This document shows positions 34,936 through 42,766 of a stretch of 64,000 bases of DNA, one piece after another (position 1 is the first letter of the stretch; each line of letters starts with the position of its first letter). Both the position numbers and the translations under genes were made by a program. The stretch is from Actinomadura alba (lineage in GTDB: Bacteria; Actinomycetota; Actinomycetes; Streptosporangiales; Streptosporangiaceae): the NCBI RefSeq assembly GCF_014323705.1, contig NZ_JABVEC010000014.1, positions 1-64,000 on the forward strand, read 5' to 3'. The notes under the pieces are model-generated. The model ran no database searches, was not told the DNA's origin, and was given only the letters and a program-made list of their open reading frames with translations.

Positions 34936-36840
34936 TCAGAGATAGTGGCGCTGGGCCTTCTTGTCCTCGTCGTAGCGGGCCCGCGCCGCGCGGGTCGTGT
35001 CCAGCTCCGACACCTCGGCCACCGGCACGTCCCACCAGGCGTCGCTGTCGGGCGCGGGCGCCAGCGGGTCGGTCTCGACGTGCACGACGGTCGTCCGCGA
35101 CGACGCCGTGGCCTCCCTCAGCGCTTCGCGCAGCTCGGCGATCCCCTCGGCGCGCAGGACGTCGGCACCGAGGCTGGCCGCGTTGGCGGCCAGGTCGACG
35201 GGCAGCAGCTCTCCGTCGAGCCCGCCGGTGTCCTCGGAGCGGTACCGGTAACGGGTGCCGAACCGCTGCGCGCCCACCGACTCCGAGAGGTTGCCGATGG
35301 AGGCGAAGCCGTGGTTCTGCACGAGCACGACGACGAGCTTGACGCCCTCCTGCACCGCCGTGACCAGCTCCTGCGCCATCATGAGGTAGGAGCCGTCGCC
35401 GACCAGCACGAACACCTCACGGGCCGGGCCGGATCCGTGCGCCGCGGCCTCCTCGAGAGCGGCCATCTTCACGCCCAGGCCACCCGCGATCTCGTAGCCC
35501 ATGCAGGAGAAGCCGTACTCCACGTGGTAGCCCTTGGGGTCCCGTGGCCGCCACATCTTGTGCAGGTCACCAGGCATCGATCCGGCCGCGCACACCACCA
35601 CGTCGCGGGGTCCGGCGATCTCGTTGACGACGCCGAGGACCTCCGACTGCGCGGGCAGCGGGCCGTGCCCGAGGCCGTACGCCCGGTCGACGGTCGCGTT
35701 CCACGACGCGACCAGCCGACCGGTCCGCTCGCGGTGGCCCTCCTCGACATGGTGGCCGTCCAGGGCGGCGGACAGCGCGGCCAGCCCGGCGCGGGCGTCG
35801 GCGACCAGCGATACGCCTCCGTGCTTCGCGGCGTCGAAGGCGGCGACGTTGAGGTTGACGAAGCGCACCGCGGGGTCGGCGAACACACTCCGCGAGGCCG
35901 TGGTGAAGTCGCTGTAGCGGGTGCCGACGCCGAGCACCACGTCGGCGTCGCGGGCGAGCGCGTTGGCGGCGGTCGTGCCGGTCGCCCCGATGGCGCCCAC
36001 CGCGCACGGGTGGTCCCACGGCAGGGCGCCCTTGCCCGCCTGGGTCTCGCCCACCGGGATGCCGGTGCTCTCGGCGAAGGCGGCGAGCTCGGCGGTGGCG
36101 CCGGAGTAGATGACGCCGCCGCCCGCGACGATCAGCGGCCGCCGCGCGCCGCGCAGCAGCTCGGCCGCCCTGTCCAGCGCCGCCGGTTCGGGAACCGGCC
36201 GCCCGACGTGCCACACCCGCCGGTCGAACAGCTCGTCCGGCCAGTCGAACGCCTCGGCCTGCACGTCCTGCGGCAGCGAGAGCGTCACCGCGCCGGTCTC
36301 GGCCGGATCGGTGAGCACGCGCATGGCGGCGAGCAGCGCCGAGGGCAGCTGCTCGGGCCGGGTGATCCGGTCCCAGAACCTCGACACCGGCCGGAACGCG
36401 TCGTTGACCGACACGTCGTACGTGCGCGGGTCCTCAAGCTCCTGGAGCACCGGGTTGGCCGCCCGGGTGGCGAAGACGTCGCCGGGCAGCAGCAGTACCG
36501 GGATCCGGTTGATCGTCGCCAGCGCGGCGCCGGTCACCATGTTGGTCGCGCCCGGGCCGATCGAGGAGGTACAGGCGAGGGCCCTCAGGCGATCGTGCAT
36601 GCGGGCGTAGCCGACCGCCGCGTGCACCATCGCCTGCTCGTTGCGGGCCATGTAGAAGGGCAGTTCGGCGGTGCCGGTCCGCTCCGCCTCGAGCAGCCCC
36701 TGGCCGAGACCCGCGACGTTGCCGTGCCCGAAGATGCCGAAACAGCCGCCGAAGAACCGCCGCTCCACGCCGTCGCGCTCGGACCACTGGGCGGCCAGGA
36801 ACCGCACGATCGCCTGTCCCACCGTCAGTCGCGTGCTCAT
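34936..36840 (-). CDS. iolD: 3D-(3,5/4)-trihydroxycyclohexane-1,2-dione hydrolase
   Basis: IolD opens the ring of the diketone formed from scyllo-inosose in myo-inositol breakdown and needs thiamine diphosphate. The 634-residue protein has the ThDP-enzyme three-domain layout. The activating glutamate is in ARNEQAMVHAAVGYARM, the central domain holds VLLLPGDVFATR, and the cofactor motif GDGSYLMM runs to the conserved asparagine in VVVLVQNHGFASIGN. It is the last gene of the iol operon, and its ATG overlaps the iolB stop (ATGA). Confidence 0.95.
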   Translation of the reverse strand: MSTRLTVGQAIVRFLAAQWSERDGVERRFFGGCFGIFGHGNVAGLGQGLLEAERTGTAELPFYMARNEQAMVHAAVGYARMHDRLRALACTSSIGPGATNMVTGAALATINRIPVLLLPGDVFATRAANPVLQELEDPRTYDVSVNDAFRPVSRFWDRITRPEQLPSALLAAMRVLTDPAETGAVTLSLPQDVQAEAFDWPDELFDRRVWHVGRPVPEPAALDRAAELLRGARRPLIVAGGGVIYSGATAELAAFAESTGIPVGETQAGKGALPWDHPCAVGAIGATGTTAANALARDADVVLGVGTRYSDFTTASRSVFADPAVRFVNLNVAAFDAAKHGGVSLVADARAGLAALSAALDGHHVEEGHRERTGRLVASWNATVDRAYGLGHGPLPAQSEVLGVVNEIAGPRDVVVCAAGSMPGDLHKMWRPRDPKGYHVEYGFSCMGYEIAGGLGVKMAALEEAAAHGSGPAREVFVLVGDGSYLMMAQELVTAVQEGVKLVVVLVQNHGFASIGNLSESVGAQRFGTRYRYRSEDTGGLDGELLPVDLAANAASLGADVLRAEGIAELREALREATASSRTTVVHVETDPLAPAPDSDAWWDVPVAEVSELDTTRAARARYDEDKKAQRHYL

Positions 36841-37745
36841 GAGGCGCCCTCCGTGGTCGTGGTCGTGTTCGGGGTCGTGCCCGTCGCCGTGCCCTTCGTC
36901 GTGCCCGTCCCGGTCAGCGGCAGGCGGGGATCCATCTCCTGCGCCGCCCAGTCCCGCCGCACCCAGGCGTGGGCCGGGTCGTCGCAGATGCGCCAGGCCC
37001 GCTCGGCGGACGGCCCGGCCATCACGTTCAGGTAGTAGAGGTCGTAGCCCGGCACCGCCATGGAGGGGCCGTGCCAGCCGTGCGGGATCAGCACGACGTC
37101 GCCGGTGCGGACCTCGGCCAGCACGTCGATGGGGCGGGTGTCGGTGCCGTAGACCCGCTGGTAGCCCATGCCCTCGCGGGACACCTCGAAGTAGTAGATC
37201 TCCTCCAGGACCGACTCGCCCGGCCGGTCCGCATCGTGCTTGTGCGGCGGGTAGGACGACCAGTTGCCGTCCGGGGTGAGCACCTCGCAGGCGATGAGCC
37301 GGTCGGCCTCGAAGGCCTCGGGCGTGCAGAAGTTGTTGACCTGGCGGCTCGCCCGCCCGGCGCCGCGCAGCTCCACCGGTATGCCCTCGGCCGGCCCGTA
37401 CCTCGCGGTCAGCCGGTTCTCGCAGCGGGCCGCGGGGAGCGCGAACCGGCCCCGGCCGGTCACGGTCACGGTCGCGTCCCGCGGGGCGTAGGCGAAGTCG
37501 GTCACCCGGGAGAACACGCTCGCCCGGCCCTCGAGCTCGAACGTCCGCCCGTCGCAGACGACCGTGCCCGCACCGGCGAGCGGCAGCACGAGCGTCTCGA
37601 ACTCACCGGTGCTCAGGGTGATCGAGCCACCGGCGCCGAGGTCCAGGACGCGCAGGGCCGACCGATCCCACCCCGCCGCCTCGGGTGTGACTTCCAGGGC
37701 GTACGAGTCCGTCGCGGTGCTCCCCGCGCGCAGATGGTGTTTCAT
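36837..37745 (-). CDS. iolB: 5-deoxy-glucuronate isomerase
   Basis: IolB isomerises 5-deoxy-D-glucuronate to 2-deoxy-5-keto-D-gluconate. The 302-residue bicupin has the family EVLTPDGNWSSYPPHKHD motif (metal-binding histidines) and EEIYYFEVSREGMGYQRVY, with GDVVLIPHGWHGP carrying further cupin ligands. The ATG reading MKHHLRAGS is chosen because upstream in-frame codons lie inside the preceding gene. The C-terminus ends in a threonine-rich repeat (TGTGTTKGTATGTTPNTTTT), an oddity for this family that looks like slippage of ACC/GGC codons. It overlaps iolD by 4 bases. Confidence 0.95.
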   Translation of the reverse strand: MKHHLRAGSTATDSYALEVTPEAAGWDRSALRVLDLGAGGSITLSTGEFETLVLPLAGAGTVVCDGRTFELEGRASVFSRVTDFAYAPRDATVTVTGRGRFALPAARCENRLTARYGPAEGIPVELRGAGRASRQVNNFCTPEAFEADRLIACEVLTPDGNWSSYPPHKHDADRPGESVLEEIYYFEVSREGMGYQRVYGTDTRPIDVLAEVRTGDVVLIPHGWHGPSMAVPGYDLYYLNVMAGPSAERAWRICDDPAHAWVRRDWAAQEMDPRLPLTGTGTTKGTATGTTPNTTTTTEGAS

Positions 37746-38632
37746 CGCAGCACCTCCACGGCCGCGTCGACCGCCGCCTCGACGTCGCCGCCCGGCGGGT
37801 AGAGCAGCGACCGGCCGACCACCAGGCCCCGCACGGTGGGCAGCGCGAGCGCCTTGCGCCATCCGGCCAGCGCGGCGCCGGGATCATCGGGTACCTCGCC
37901 GCCGAGGAGCAGGGCGGGCAGCGTCGACGCGGCCATCACCCGCTCCATGTCGGCGACCACCGGCACCTTGAGCCAGGTGTACGCCGAGGTCGTGCCCAGC
38001 GCCGACGCGATCGCGATCGCCCGGATCATCGCCTCGGGGGTGAGGATGTTGCGGACCCGCCCGTCGACCCGGTGCGACAGGAACGGCTCGACCATGCTCA
38101 CCAGGCGGTGCGCGGCCAGCTCGGTCACCGCGTGCGCGCAGGATTCCAGCGTACGGACGGTCGCGGGATCGCCGGTGTCGACACGCAGGAGCATCTTGCC
38201 GCCGTCCAGGCCCGACGCGGCGATGGCGGCGGCGTCATAGCCGGTGAACCGGTCGTCGATCTCGAAGGACGAGCCGGCCAGCCCGCCCCGGTTCATCGAG
38301 CCCAGCACGACCTTGCCGTCGAGCGCACCGAGCAGCAGCAGGTCCTCGACGATGTCCGGCGTGCCCAGCACGCCGTCCACGCCGGGGCGGCCGAGCGCGA
38401 GGCACAACCGCTCCAACAGGTCGCGCCGGTCACCCATCGCAAGCGGATCCCGGCCGGCGGCCAGCGCACCACGGCCCGGGTGGTCGGCGGCGACGATCAT
38501 CAACCGGCCGGACGCGCCGAGCAGGGAGTCCCGCCGGACCCGCCGCCGCGCCGCGTCCTCGATCGCCGCGGGACCGGTGGCCCGCATCTCGACGAGCGCG
38601 TCGAGCCGCTCACGGAACGTTCCTTGCGTCAT
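37742..38632 (-). CDS. Cgl0159-type (beta/alpha)8 aldolase-like protein
   Basis: This 296-residue protein of the family seen in actinobacterial inositol clusters (Cgl0159-like) is related to the aldolase-like C-terminal domain fused to IolC in other bacteria. Features are RLMIVAADHPGRGAL near residue 45, LLRVDTGDPATVRTLESC in the middle, and TLPALLLGGEVPDDP with GLVVGRSLLYPPGGDVE near the phosphate-binding end. It is likely to act on the 2-deoxy-5-keto-gluconate phosphate step as the IolJ counterpart, but this is inference. The ATG overlaps the iolC stop and its own stop overlaps iolB, each by 4 bases. Confidence 0.8.
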   Translation of the reverse strand: MTQGTFRERLDALVEMRATGPAAIEDAARRRVRRDSLLGASGRLMIVAADHPGRGALAAGRDPLAMGDRRDLLERLCLALGRPGVDGVLGTPDIVEDLLLLGALDGKVVLGSMNRGGLAGSSFEIDDRFTGYDAAAIAASGLDGGKMLLRVDTGDPATVRTLESCAHAVTELAAHRLVSMVEPFLSHRVDGRVRNILTPEAMIRAIAIASALGTTSAYTWLKVPVVADMERVMAASTLPALLLGGEVPDDPGAALAGWRKALALPTVRGLVVGRSLLYPPGGDVEAAVDAAVEVLR

Positions 38633-39576
38633 GGGCGAATCCCCTCCATGAGCCCCTCCACCTCGGCGGCCGTCGGCATCGCCGGCGCGCAGGCCAGCCG
38701 GGAGGCGACGATGGCGCCCGCCGTGTTGGCGAACCGGACGGTCCGCTCGATGTCCCAGCCGGCGAGGAGCCCGTGGCACAGAGCGCCACCGAAGGCGTCG
38801 CCCGCGCCGAGGCCGTTGACCACCTCGACCTCCACGGGCGGCACCTCCACGCTCCGCGAGCGGGTCGCGGCCAGGACCCCCTTGGGTCCCTGCTTGACGA
38901 TGGCGAGCTCGACCCCGAGGTCCAGCAGCGCCCGCGCCGCCGCGTGCGGCTCACGCTCTCCGACGGCGACCTCGCACTCGTCGAGGTTGCCGACCGCGAC
39001 GCTCACGTCCCCGAGCGCGGCCAGCACCCACTGCCGCGCCTCCTCCGGAGCGGACCAGAACATCGGCCGGTAGTCCAGGTCGAGCACGGTGAACTCGGCC
39101 CGCGCCCGCGCCGCGAGGGCGGCGAGGGTCGCCGAGCGGCTCGGCTCCTCCGACAGCCCGGTCACGGTCGCCCAGAACACCCGCGCGGAGCGGATGGCCG
39201 TCAGATCCAGCTCGTCCGGCTGGATCTCCAGATCGGGCGCCTTCGGAACCCGGTAGAAGTACAGCGGAAAGTCGTCCGGCGGGAAGATCTCGCAGAACGC
39301 GAGCGGCGTCGGCAGCCCCGGCACGGCGCTCACATGACGATCGTCCACCCCGTAGTCCCGCAGCGCCCGGTGGATGTACCGGCCGAACGGATCGTCACCG
39401 GTCCGGGTGATCACCGCGGTACGGCGCCCGTAACGGGCCGCCGCGACCGCGACGTTCGTCGGGCTGCCCCCGAGGTACTTTCCGAACGTCTCGACGTCCT
39501 CCAGCGCCACCCCGACCTGGTCCGGATAGAGGTCGACGCTGACCCGCCCCATCGTGATCAGCTCTGCGGGAGGCAT
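38629..39576 (-). CDS. iolC: 5-dehydro-2-deoxygluconokinase
   Basis: IolC phosphorylates 2-deoxy-5-keto-D-gluconate in inositol catabolism. The 315-residue PfkB-family sugar kinase starts MPPAELITMGRVSVDLYPDQ. It has the N-terminal glycine motif YLGGSPTNVAVAAARYG, substrate loop TPLAFCEIFPPDDFPLYFYR, and the C-terminal PfkB signature VVNGLGAGDAFGGALCHG with the catalytic aspartate. The ATG shares its last base with the stop of the upstream TIM-barrel gene (TGATG). Confidence 0.94.
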   Translation of the reverse strand: MPPAELITMGRVSVDLYPDQVGVALEDVETFGKYLGGSPTNVAVAAARYGRRTAVITRTGDDPFGRYIHRALRDYGVDDRHVSAVPGLPTPLAFCEIFPPDDFPLYFYRVPKAPDLEIQPDELDLTAIRSARVFWATVTGLSEEPSRSATLAALAARARAEFTVLDLDYRPMFWSAPEEARQWVLAALGDVSVAVGNLDECEVAVGEREPHAAARALLDLGVELAIVKQGPKGVLAATRSRSVEVPPVEVEVVNGLGAGDAFGGALCHGLLAGWDIERTVRFANTAGAIVASRLACAPAMPTAAEVEGLMEGIRP

Positions 39577-40445
39577 CAGGCGACCTTGCGCAGGTACTCG
39601 ACGGCCGCGGCGACGTCGGCGTAGGGGCCGTCGCCGGCCGGCGGCTCGGCGTCGAGGACGGTGTCCTGTTCCATCACGTACCACCCGTCGTAGCCCGCGC
39701 CCTCGAGGGCGCGCACGATGCCGGCGATGTCGACGTCACCGGTACCGAGCGGCCGGTAGATCCCGGCGCGCACCGCCGCGGTGTAGGTCAGTTCGCCGCC
39801 TTGGACCCGGGCGGCCAGCGCAGCGTCGACGTCCTTCAGGTGCACGTGCGCCACGCGCGTGGCGGACGATCTTGCGAGCTCCACGGGATCGGTGCCGCCG
39901 ATGAGCAGGTGGCCGGTGTCGAGGCACAGGGCGATGCCGGAGCCTTCCAGCACCTGCTCGACCTCGGCCCGGCGCTCGACGACCGTTCCGACGTGCGGGT
40001 GCAGCGTGGCGCGCACGCCGCGCCCGGCCGCGTGGCGGTCGATCCGGTCGAGGTTGCCGAGCAGCCTCGACCAGGCATGTTCGTCCAGGTTCGGCCGCCC
40101 GTCGTAACCGTCGAACCCGGTCGCCGCGGCGAGGACGAGCGTGCCCGCCTCTCCGAAGCCGTCGAGCGCCCGGTCCACCTCGGCGAGCGGGTCCGCGGCC
40201 GCGTCGTGCAGCACCACCGGGACGAACCCGCCCACCGCCCGCAGCCCGTAGGAGCCCAGCAGGGCCGAGCGGTCGGAGGCGGCCGTGGGAAGGAACCCCT
40301 CCGGCCCGAACTCGGTGGCCGCCACTCCAAGCCGCCGCATCTCACCGAGCACCCGCTCCGGTGTCAGCTGGTGACCCCAGCCGGGCACCTCGCAGACTCC
40401 CCACGAGATGGGAGCCCCGGCGATCCTGTCGGCGATGGAACTCAT
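39576..40445 (-). CDS. sugar isomerase/dehydratase-like TIM barrel (IolE-like inosose dehydratase)
   Basis: This 289-residue AP-endonuclease-2-like TIM barrel is the first gene of the iol operon. PISWGVCEVPGWGHQL at the N-terminus is the signature of IolE and IolI proteins, with metal ligands visible in LHPHVGTVVE, CLDTGHLLIGG and HVHLKDVD and the final glutamate in WYVMEQDTV. Dehydration of scyllo-inosose (IolE) fits the pathway best, because the downstream genes encode the later steps; inosose isomerase (IolI) is the alternative. A GGGGGG site lies 4 bases before the ATG. Confidence 0.88.
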   Translation of the reverse strand: MSSIADRIAGAPISWGVCEVPGWGHQLTPERVLGEMRRLGVAATEFGPEGFLPTAASDRSALLGSYGLRAVGGFVPVVLHDAAADPLAEVDRALDGFGEAGTLVLAAATGFDGYDGRPNLDEHAWSRLLGNLDRIDRHAAGRGVRATLHPHVGTVVERRAEVEQVLEGSGIALCLDTGHLLIGGTDPVELARSSATRVAHVHLKDVDAALAARVQGGELTYTAAVRAGIYRPLGTGDVDIAGIVRALEGAGYDGWYVMEQDTVLDAEPPAGDGPYADVAAAVEYLRKVA

Positions 40446-40490
40446 CGACCCCCCTCATCAGACCGGTAGGCCGGCTTGCCGGCACGGCCG

Positions 40491-40520
40491 AGTCTGCTGA
40501 CCGGGCGGCCGACGTGTCAA
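40491..40520 (-). promoter_or_regulatory. candidate promoter of the iol operon
   Basis: On the minus strand a perfect TTGACA (40520 to 40515) is followed after 18 bases by CAGACT (40496 to 40491), a sigma-70/HrdB-type promoter about 45 bases before the iolE-like start. The GntR-type operator at 40526-40543 lies immediately upstream of the -35 box. Confidence 0.6.
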
Positions 40521-40524
40521 CAGT

Positions 40525-40553
40525 TTGTCCTGACATTAGGACAGCACTAGGCT
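40525..40553 (+). promoter_or_regulatory. candidate promoter of the gntR-type regulator
   Basis: TTGTCC (40525-40530) and TAGGCT (40548-40553) are spaced by 17 bases, pointing at a start near 40560, about 54 bases before the chosen GTG. The operator repeat lies within this element, which implies autoregulation. Confidence 0.5.
40526..40543. promoter_or_regulatory. operator-like inverted repeat of the iol regulator
   Basis: TGTCCT (40526-40531) and AGGACA (40538-40543) form a perfect inverted repeat around GACATT, the size and spacing expected for a dimeric GntR-family protein. It overlaps the -35 box and spacer of the regulator's own candidate promoter and abuts the -35 of the iol promoter, so one bound dimer could control both directions. 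Confidence 0.7.
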
Positions 40554-40613
40554 GCCGCGAGTAGCACCTTTCGATGTCCCATGTCCCGGATCCGTCACGC
40601 GGGGAGGCCGGCC

Positions 40614-41351
40614 GTGCAGCAGCCCGTCGTGGTGGTGGACCGGGGCAGCCCCGTGCCGCTCTATTTCCAGCTGGCCCAGCAACTCGAGGCGGCGATCCGC
40701 GACGGGGTGCTCGCCCCGGGCACCAGGCTCGAGAACGAGGTGCTGCTCGCCCACCGCTGCGGCCTGTCGCGGCCGACCGTACGGCACGCGATCCAGCACC
40801 TGGTCGACAAGGGGCTGCTGGTGCGCAAGCGCGGGGTCGGGACCCAGGTGGTCCAGGCCCAGGTGCGCCGCCCCATCGAGCTGACCAGCCTCTACGACGA
40901 CCTGGCGGCGGCCGGCCGGGAGCCGCGCACCGAGGTGCTCGAGCTCGCCCCCGTCCGGCCCGAGGACGAGGTCGCCGCGGAGCTCGGCACGGCGCCCGGC
41001 TCGGACGTCCTGCGGCTGCGGCGGATCCGGTTCACGGGCGCCGAACCGCTCGCCGTGCTGACCAACTACCTGCCCCGGGACATCGCCGCCGTCACGGGCG
41101 ACGAACTTCGCCGGCACGGCCTGTACGAGTTGCTGCGCCGGGCCGGGGTGAACCTGCGCATCGCCAACCAGACGATCGGCGCGCGCGGGGCGACCGCGGC
41201 GGAGGCCCGGCTGCTCGACGAGCGCCGCGGGGCGCCGCTGCTGACGATGACCCGTACGGCCTACGACGACAAGGGTCGGGCGGTGGAGTACGGGACCCAT
41301 GTGTACCGGGCCAGCCGTTACTCCTTCGCGCTCACGCTCGTGGAACGCTGA
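40614..41351 (+). CDS. GntR family regulator with UTRA domain, probable inositol regulator
   Basis: This 245-residue protein has an N-terminal winged helix (PLYFQLAQQLEAAIRDGVL, then the recognition helix in RCGLSRPTVRHAIQHLVDKG) and a UTRA effector domain (about residues 85-240) as in HutC-type regulators. The GTG at 40614 is preferred because GGGGAGG lies 6 bases upstream; an ATG at 40581 has no ribosome site. Its divergence from the iol operon with a shared operator makes it the likely repressor of inositol catabolism, with an inositol-derived effector. That function is inferred from position. Confidence 0.88.
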   Translation: MQQPVVVVDRGSPVPLYFQLAQQLEAAIRDGVLAPGTRLENEVLLAHRCGLSRPTVRHAIQHLVDKGLLVRKRGVGTQVVQAQVRRPIELTSLYDDLAAAGREPRTEVLELAPVRPEDEVAAELGTAPGSDVLRLRRIRFTGAEPLAVLTNYLPRDIAAVTGDELRRHGLYELLRRAGVNLRIANQTIGARGATAAEARLLDERRGAPLLTMTRTAYDDKGRAVEYGTHVYRASRYSFALTLVER

Positions 41352-41372
41352 GCACGACGGAGCGGCGGCGGA

Positions 41373-41585
41373 TCAGGTGTCCTCGAGCCGGAATCCCACC
41401 TTGAGGCCGACCTGGAAGTGCCCGACCTCGCCGTCCACGATCTGGCCGCGCACCTCGGTCACCTCGAACCAGTCGAGGTGCCGAAGCGTCTCACCGGCCC
41501 TCCGGATGGCGTTGCGGATGGCCGCCTCGACGCTCTCCGGCGACGTTCCCACGATTTCCGTCACCCGGTATGTACGGTCCGTCAC
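41373..41585 (-). CDS. dodecin family flavin-binding protein
   Basis: Dodecins are small dodecameric proteins that store or buffer flavins. The 70-residue protein shows the complete family pattern: YRVTEIVGTSPESVEAAIRN, the aromatic stacking residue in LDWFEVTEVRGQI (Trp), and the conserved GHFQVGLKVGFRLE end. The GTG start has a perfect AGGAGG 6 bases upstream, which rules out the longer upstream reading. It converges on the gntR gene with a 21-base gap. Confidence 0.93.
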   Translation of the reverse strand: MTDRTYRVTEIVGTSPESVEAAIRNAIRRAGETLRHLDWFEVTEVRGQIVDGEVGHFQVGLKVGFRLEDT

Positions 41586-41636
41586 TGAGGTCCTCCTGAT
41601 GTCGCATCCGGCAGGGGCTGGGCTTAACGTGGAAAC

Positions 41637-41963
41637 GTGAGGGTGATTCCACGGCGCCGAGTAGATGTCTACACGGTCACTGACGCGCACCGGCCGATGT
41701 CCGAGGACATCGGCTACCGCCAACGGCGTTATCTGGTGTCGATGGGCATCCGGACCGCATGCTTTCTCCTTGCCCTCTTCCTGACCGGGCACGCCCCGAT
41801 CTGGATCGTGGGCGTGCTGATCGTCGGCGCGGTGGTGCTGCCGTACGTCAGCGTGGTGTTCGCCAACGGCGGTCGCGAGCCCGAGAACGCGGCGCGGTTC
41901 GACGAACGCGAAAGTCCGAACCGTAACCAGATTTCCGGACGTCCCCCAGAAATCCGGTCGTGA
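41637..41963 (+). CDS. DUF3099 family membrane protein
   Basis: This 108-residue actinobacterial protein has a VYTVTDAHRPMSEDIGYRQR N-terminal motif typical of DUF3099. Two membrane helices follow (about residues 36-52 and 56-76), then a charged C-terminal tail. Function is unknown. No Shine-Dalgarno is present; TAACGT (41625-41630) ends 6 bases before the GTG, consistent with a leaderless transcript. A structured RNA gene lies directly downstream. Confidence 0.88.
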   Translation: MRVIPRRRVDVYTVTDAHRPMSEDIGYRQRRYLVSMGIRTACFLLALFLTGHAPIWIVGVLIVGAVVLPYVSVVFANGGREPENAARFDERESPNRNQISGRPPEIRS

Positions 41964-41969
41964 CATCTC

Positions 41970-42001
41970 TTGACTAAACCATGGGGGTTTCGGTGTACGA
42001 T
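41970..42001 (+). promoter_or_regulatory. candidate promoter of the 6C-like RNA
   Basis: TTGACT (41970-41975) and TACGAT (41996-42001) lie 20 bases apart, slightly wide for a vegetative promoter, and point at a start near 42008 just before hairpin 1. The region overlaps only the last bases and the downstream edge of the DUF3099 gene, so the RNA could be made independently. Confidence 0.45.
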
Positions 42002-42007
42002 TTGTAC

Positions 42008-42123
42008 CGGCGCTCTGGTCCCCCGTCGGAGCGCCCGTGCCGGTGTTCCGGGCCCCCGTCGGAACACCGATGATGCGACGCCGGGTGGATTGCCCCCGTA
42101 TCCACCCGGCGTCGCTTTTATTT
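42008..42123 (+). ncRNA. 6C-like structured small RNA
   Basis: Three consecutive hairpins each present a run of five cytosines in the loop. Hairpin 1 pairs 42009-42015 with 42029-42035 (7 bp), hairpin 2 pairs 42042-42049 with 42061-42068 (8 bp), and hairpin 3 pairs 42075-42090 with 42100-42115 (16 bp) and ends in TTTTATTT. All three loops contain CCCCCGT. The 6C RNA motif of actinobacteria is defined by C-rich loops of two adjacent hairpins followed by a terminator, which this matches in layout, although each loop has five rather than six Cs. Known relatives (for example mycobacterial B11) act on mRNAs through these C loops; targets here are unknown. Confidence 0.72.
42075..42123 (+). terminator. 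intrinsic terminator of the 6C-like RNA
   Basis: A perfect 16-bp stem with a 9-base loop is followed by TTTTATTT. This is the only classical hairpin-plus-T-tract terminator I found in the window, which supports an independently terminated RNA here. Confidence 0.88.
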
Positions 42124-42358
42124 GGCGGACGACTCTCCGGGCCGACCATCCTGACCGGCTCCCTGACTCACAAGCCTCGCACCCGTCCTGGCCGGGATCG
42201 GCCAGCGGCTCTGACCGTTATCCCGCACCGCCGTCCGCGGCCCGCCCTCCCCGACCGCGAGGAGCCCGCGCCGCGTCGCCCGGCACCGTCCCGTACCCCG
42301 GTCCGGCGGCACGGGCGGCCGGCGCCGCCTGACACACCGCGCCTGACACACTGGGTTC

Positions 42359-42583
42359 GTGACCGACCCCCGAGACGAGGCTCCGCTGTGCTCCGCGAAG
42401 GGCTGCCGCGCCGACGCGCGCTGGGGCATCCGCTGGAACAACCCCAAGATCCACACACCGGAGCGGCGGAAGGTGTGGCTCGCCTGCGACGAGCACCGCG
42501 AGCAGCTGTCGCAGTTCCTCGGCATGCGCGGATTCCTGCGCGACGTCGTTCCCGTGGACGAGCTGGAACCCACCGACGGCTGA
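42359..42583 (+). CDS. small conserved cysteine/histidine protein of unknown function
   Basis: This 74-residue protein has LCSAKGCRADARWGIRWNN with two cysteines near residues 11-16 and WLACDEHREQL with another cysteine and a histidine, a pattern that could hold one zinc ion. Similar actinobacterial proteins carry the doubtful name acetone carboxylase. The GTG start has no obvious ribosome site. The 235 bases between the RNA terminator and this gene contain only GC-rich sequence with no coding signal. Confidence 0.7.
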   Translation: MTDPRDEAPLCSAKGCRADARWGIRWNNPKIHTPERRKVWLACDEHREQLSQFLGMRGFLRDVVPVDELEPTDG

Positions 42584-42673
42584 CGGCTCGGGCGGCTCGG
42601 GCCGGGCCGTACTCGTCACGCGCCCGTGAGCGGCGCGCCCCGCCGCCAGACTCCGGCCCTCCGGAGATCGCGG

Positions 42674-42691
42674 CATAACTCCGGCGTTATG
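42674..42691. promoter_or_regulatory. inverted repeat upstream of the M64 peptidase
   Basis: CATAAC (42674-42679) and GTTATG (42686-42691) flank TCCGGC as a perfect 6-bp inverted repeat 76 bases before the peptidase start. It is an operator candidate in an otherwise featureless 183-base gap. Confidence 0.35.
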
Positions 42692-42766
42692 AGCTTTCGA
42701 GATGTGACTGGCCGTACCTCCTGATCAAGGATTGCCGACGAATCAGGCGACAGGGAGGTCTCGTCC

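Noticed and set aside
40581..40613. ATG start 11 codons upstream for the GntR regulator
   Set aside because: It has no ribosome site, whereas GGGGAGG is ideally placed before GTG 40614.
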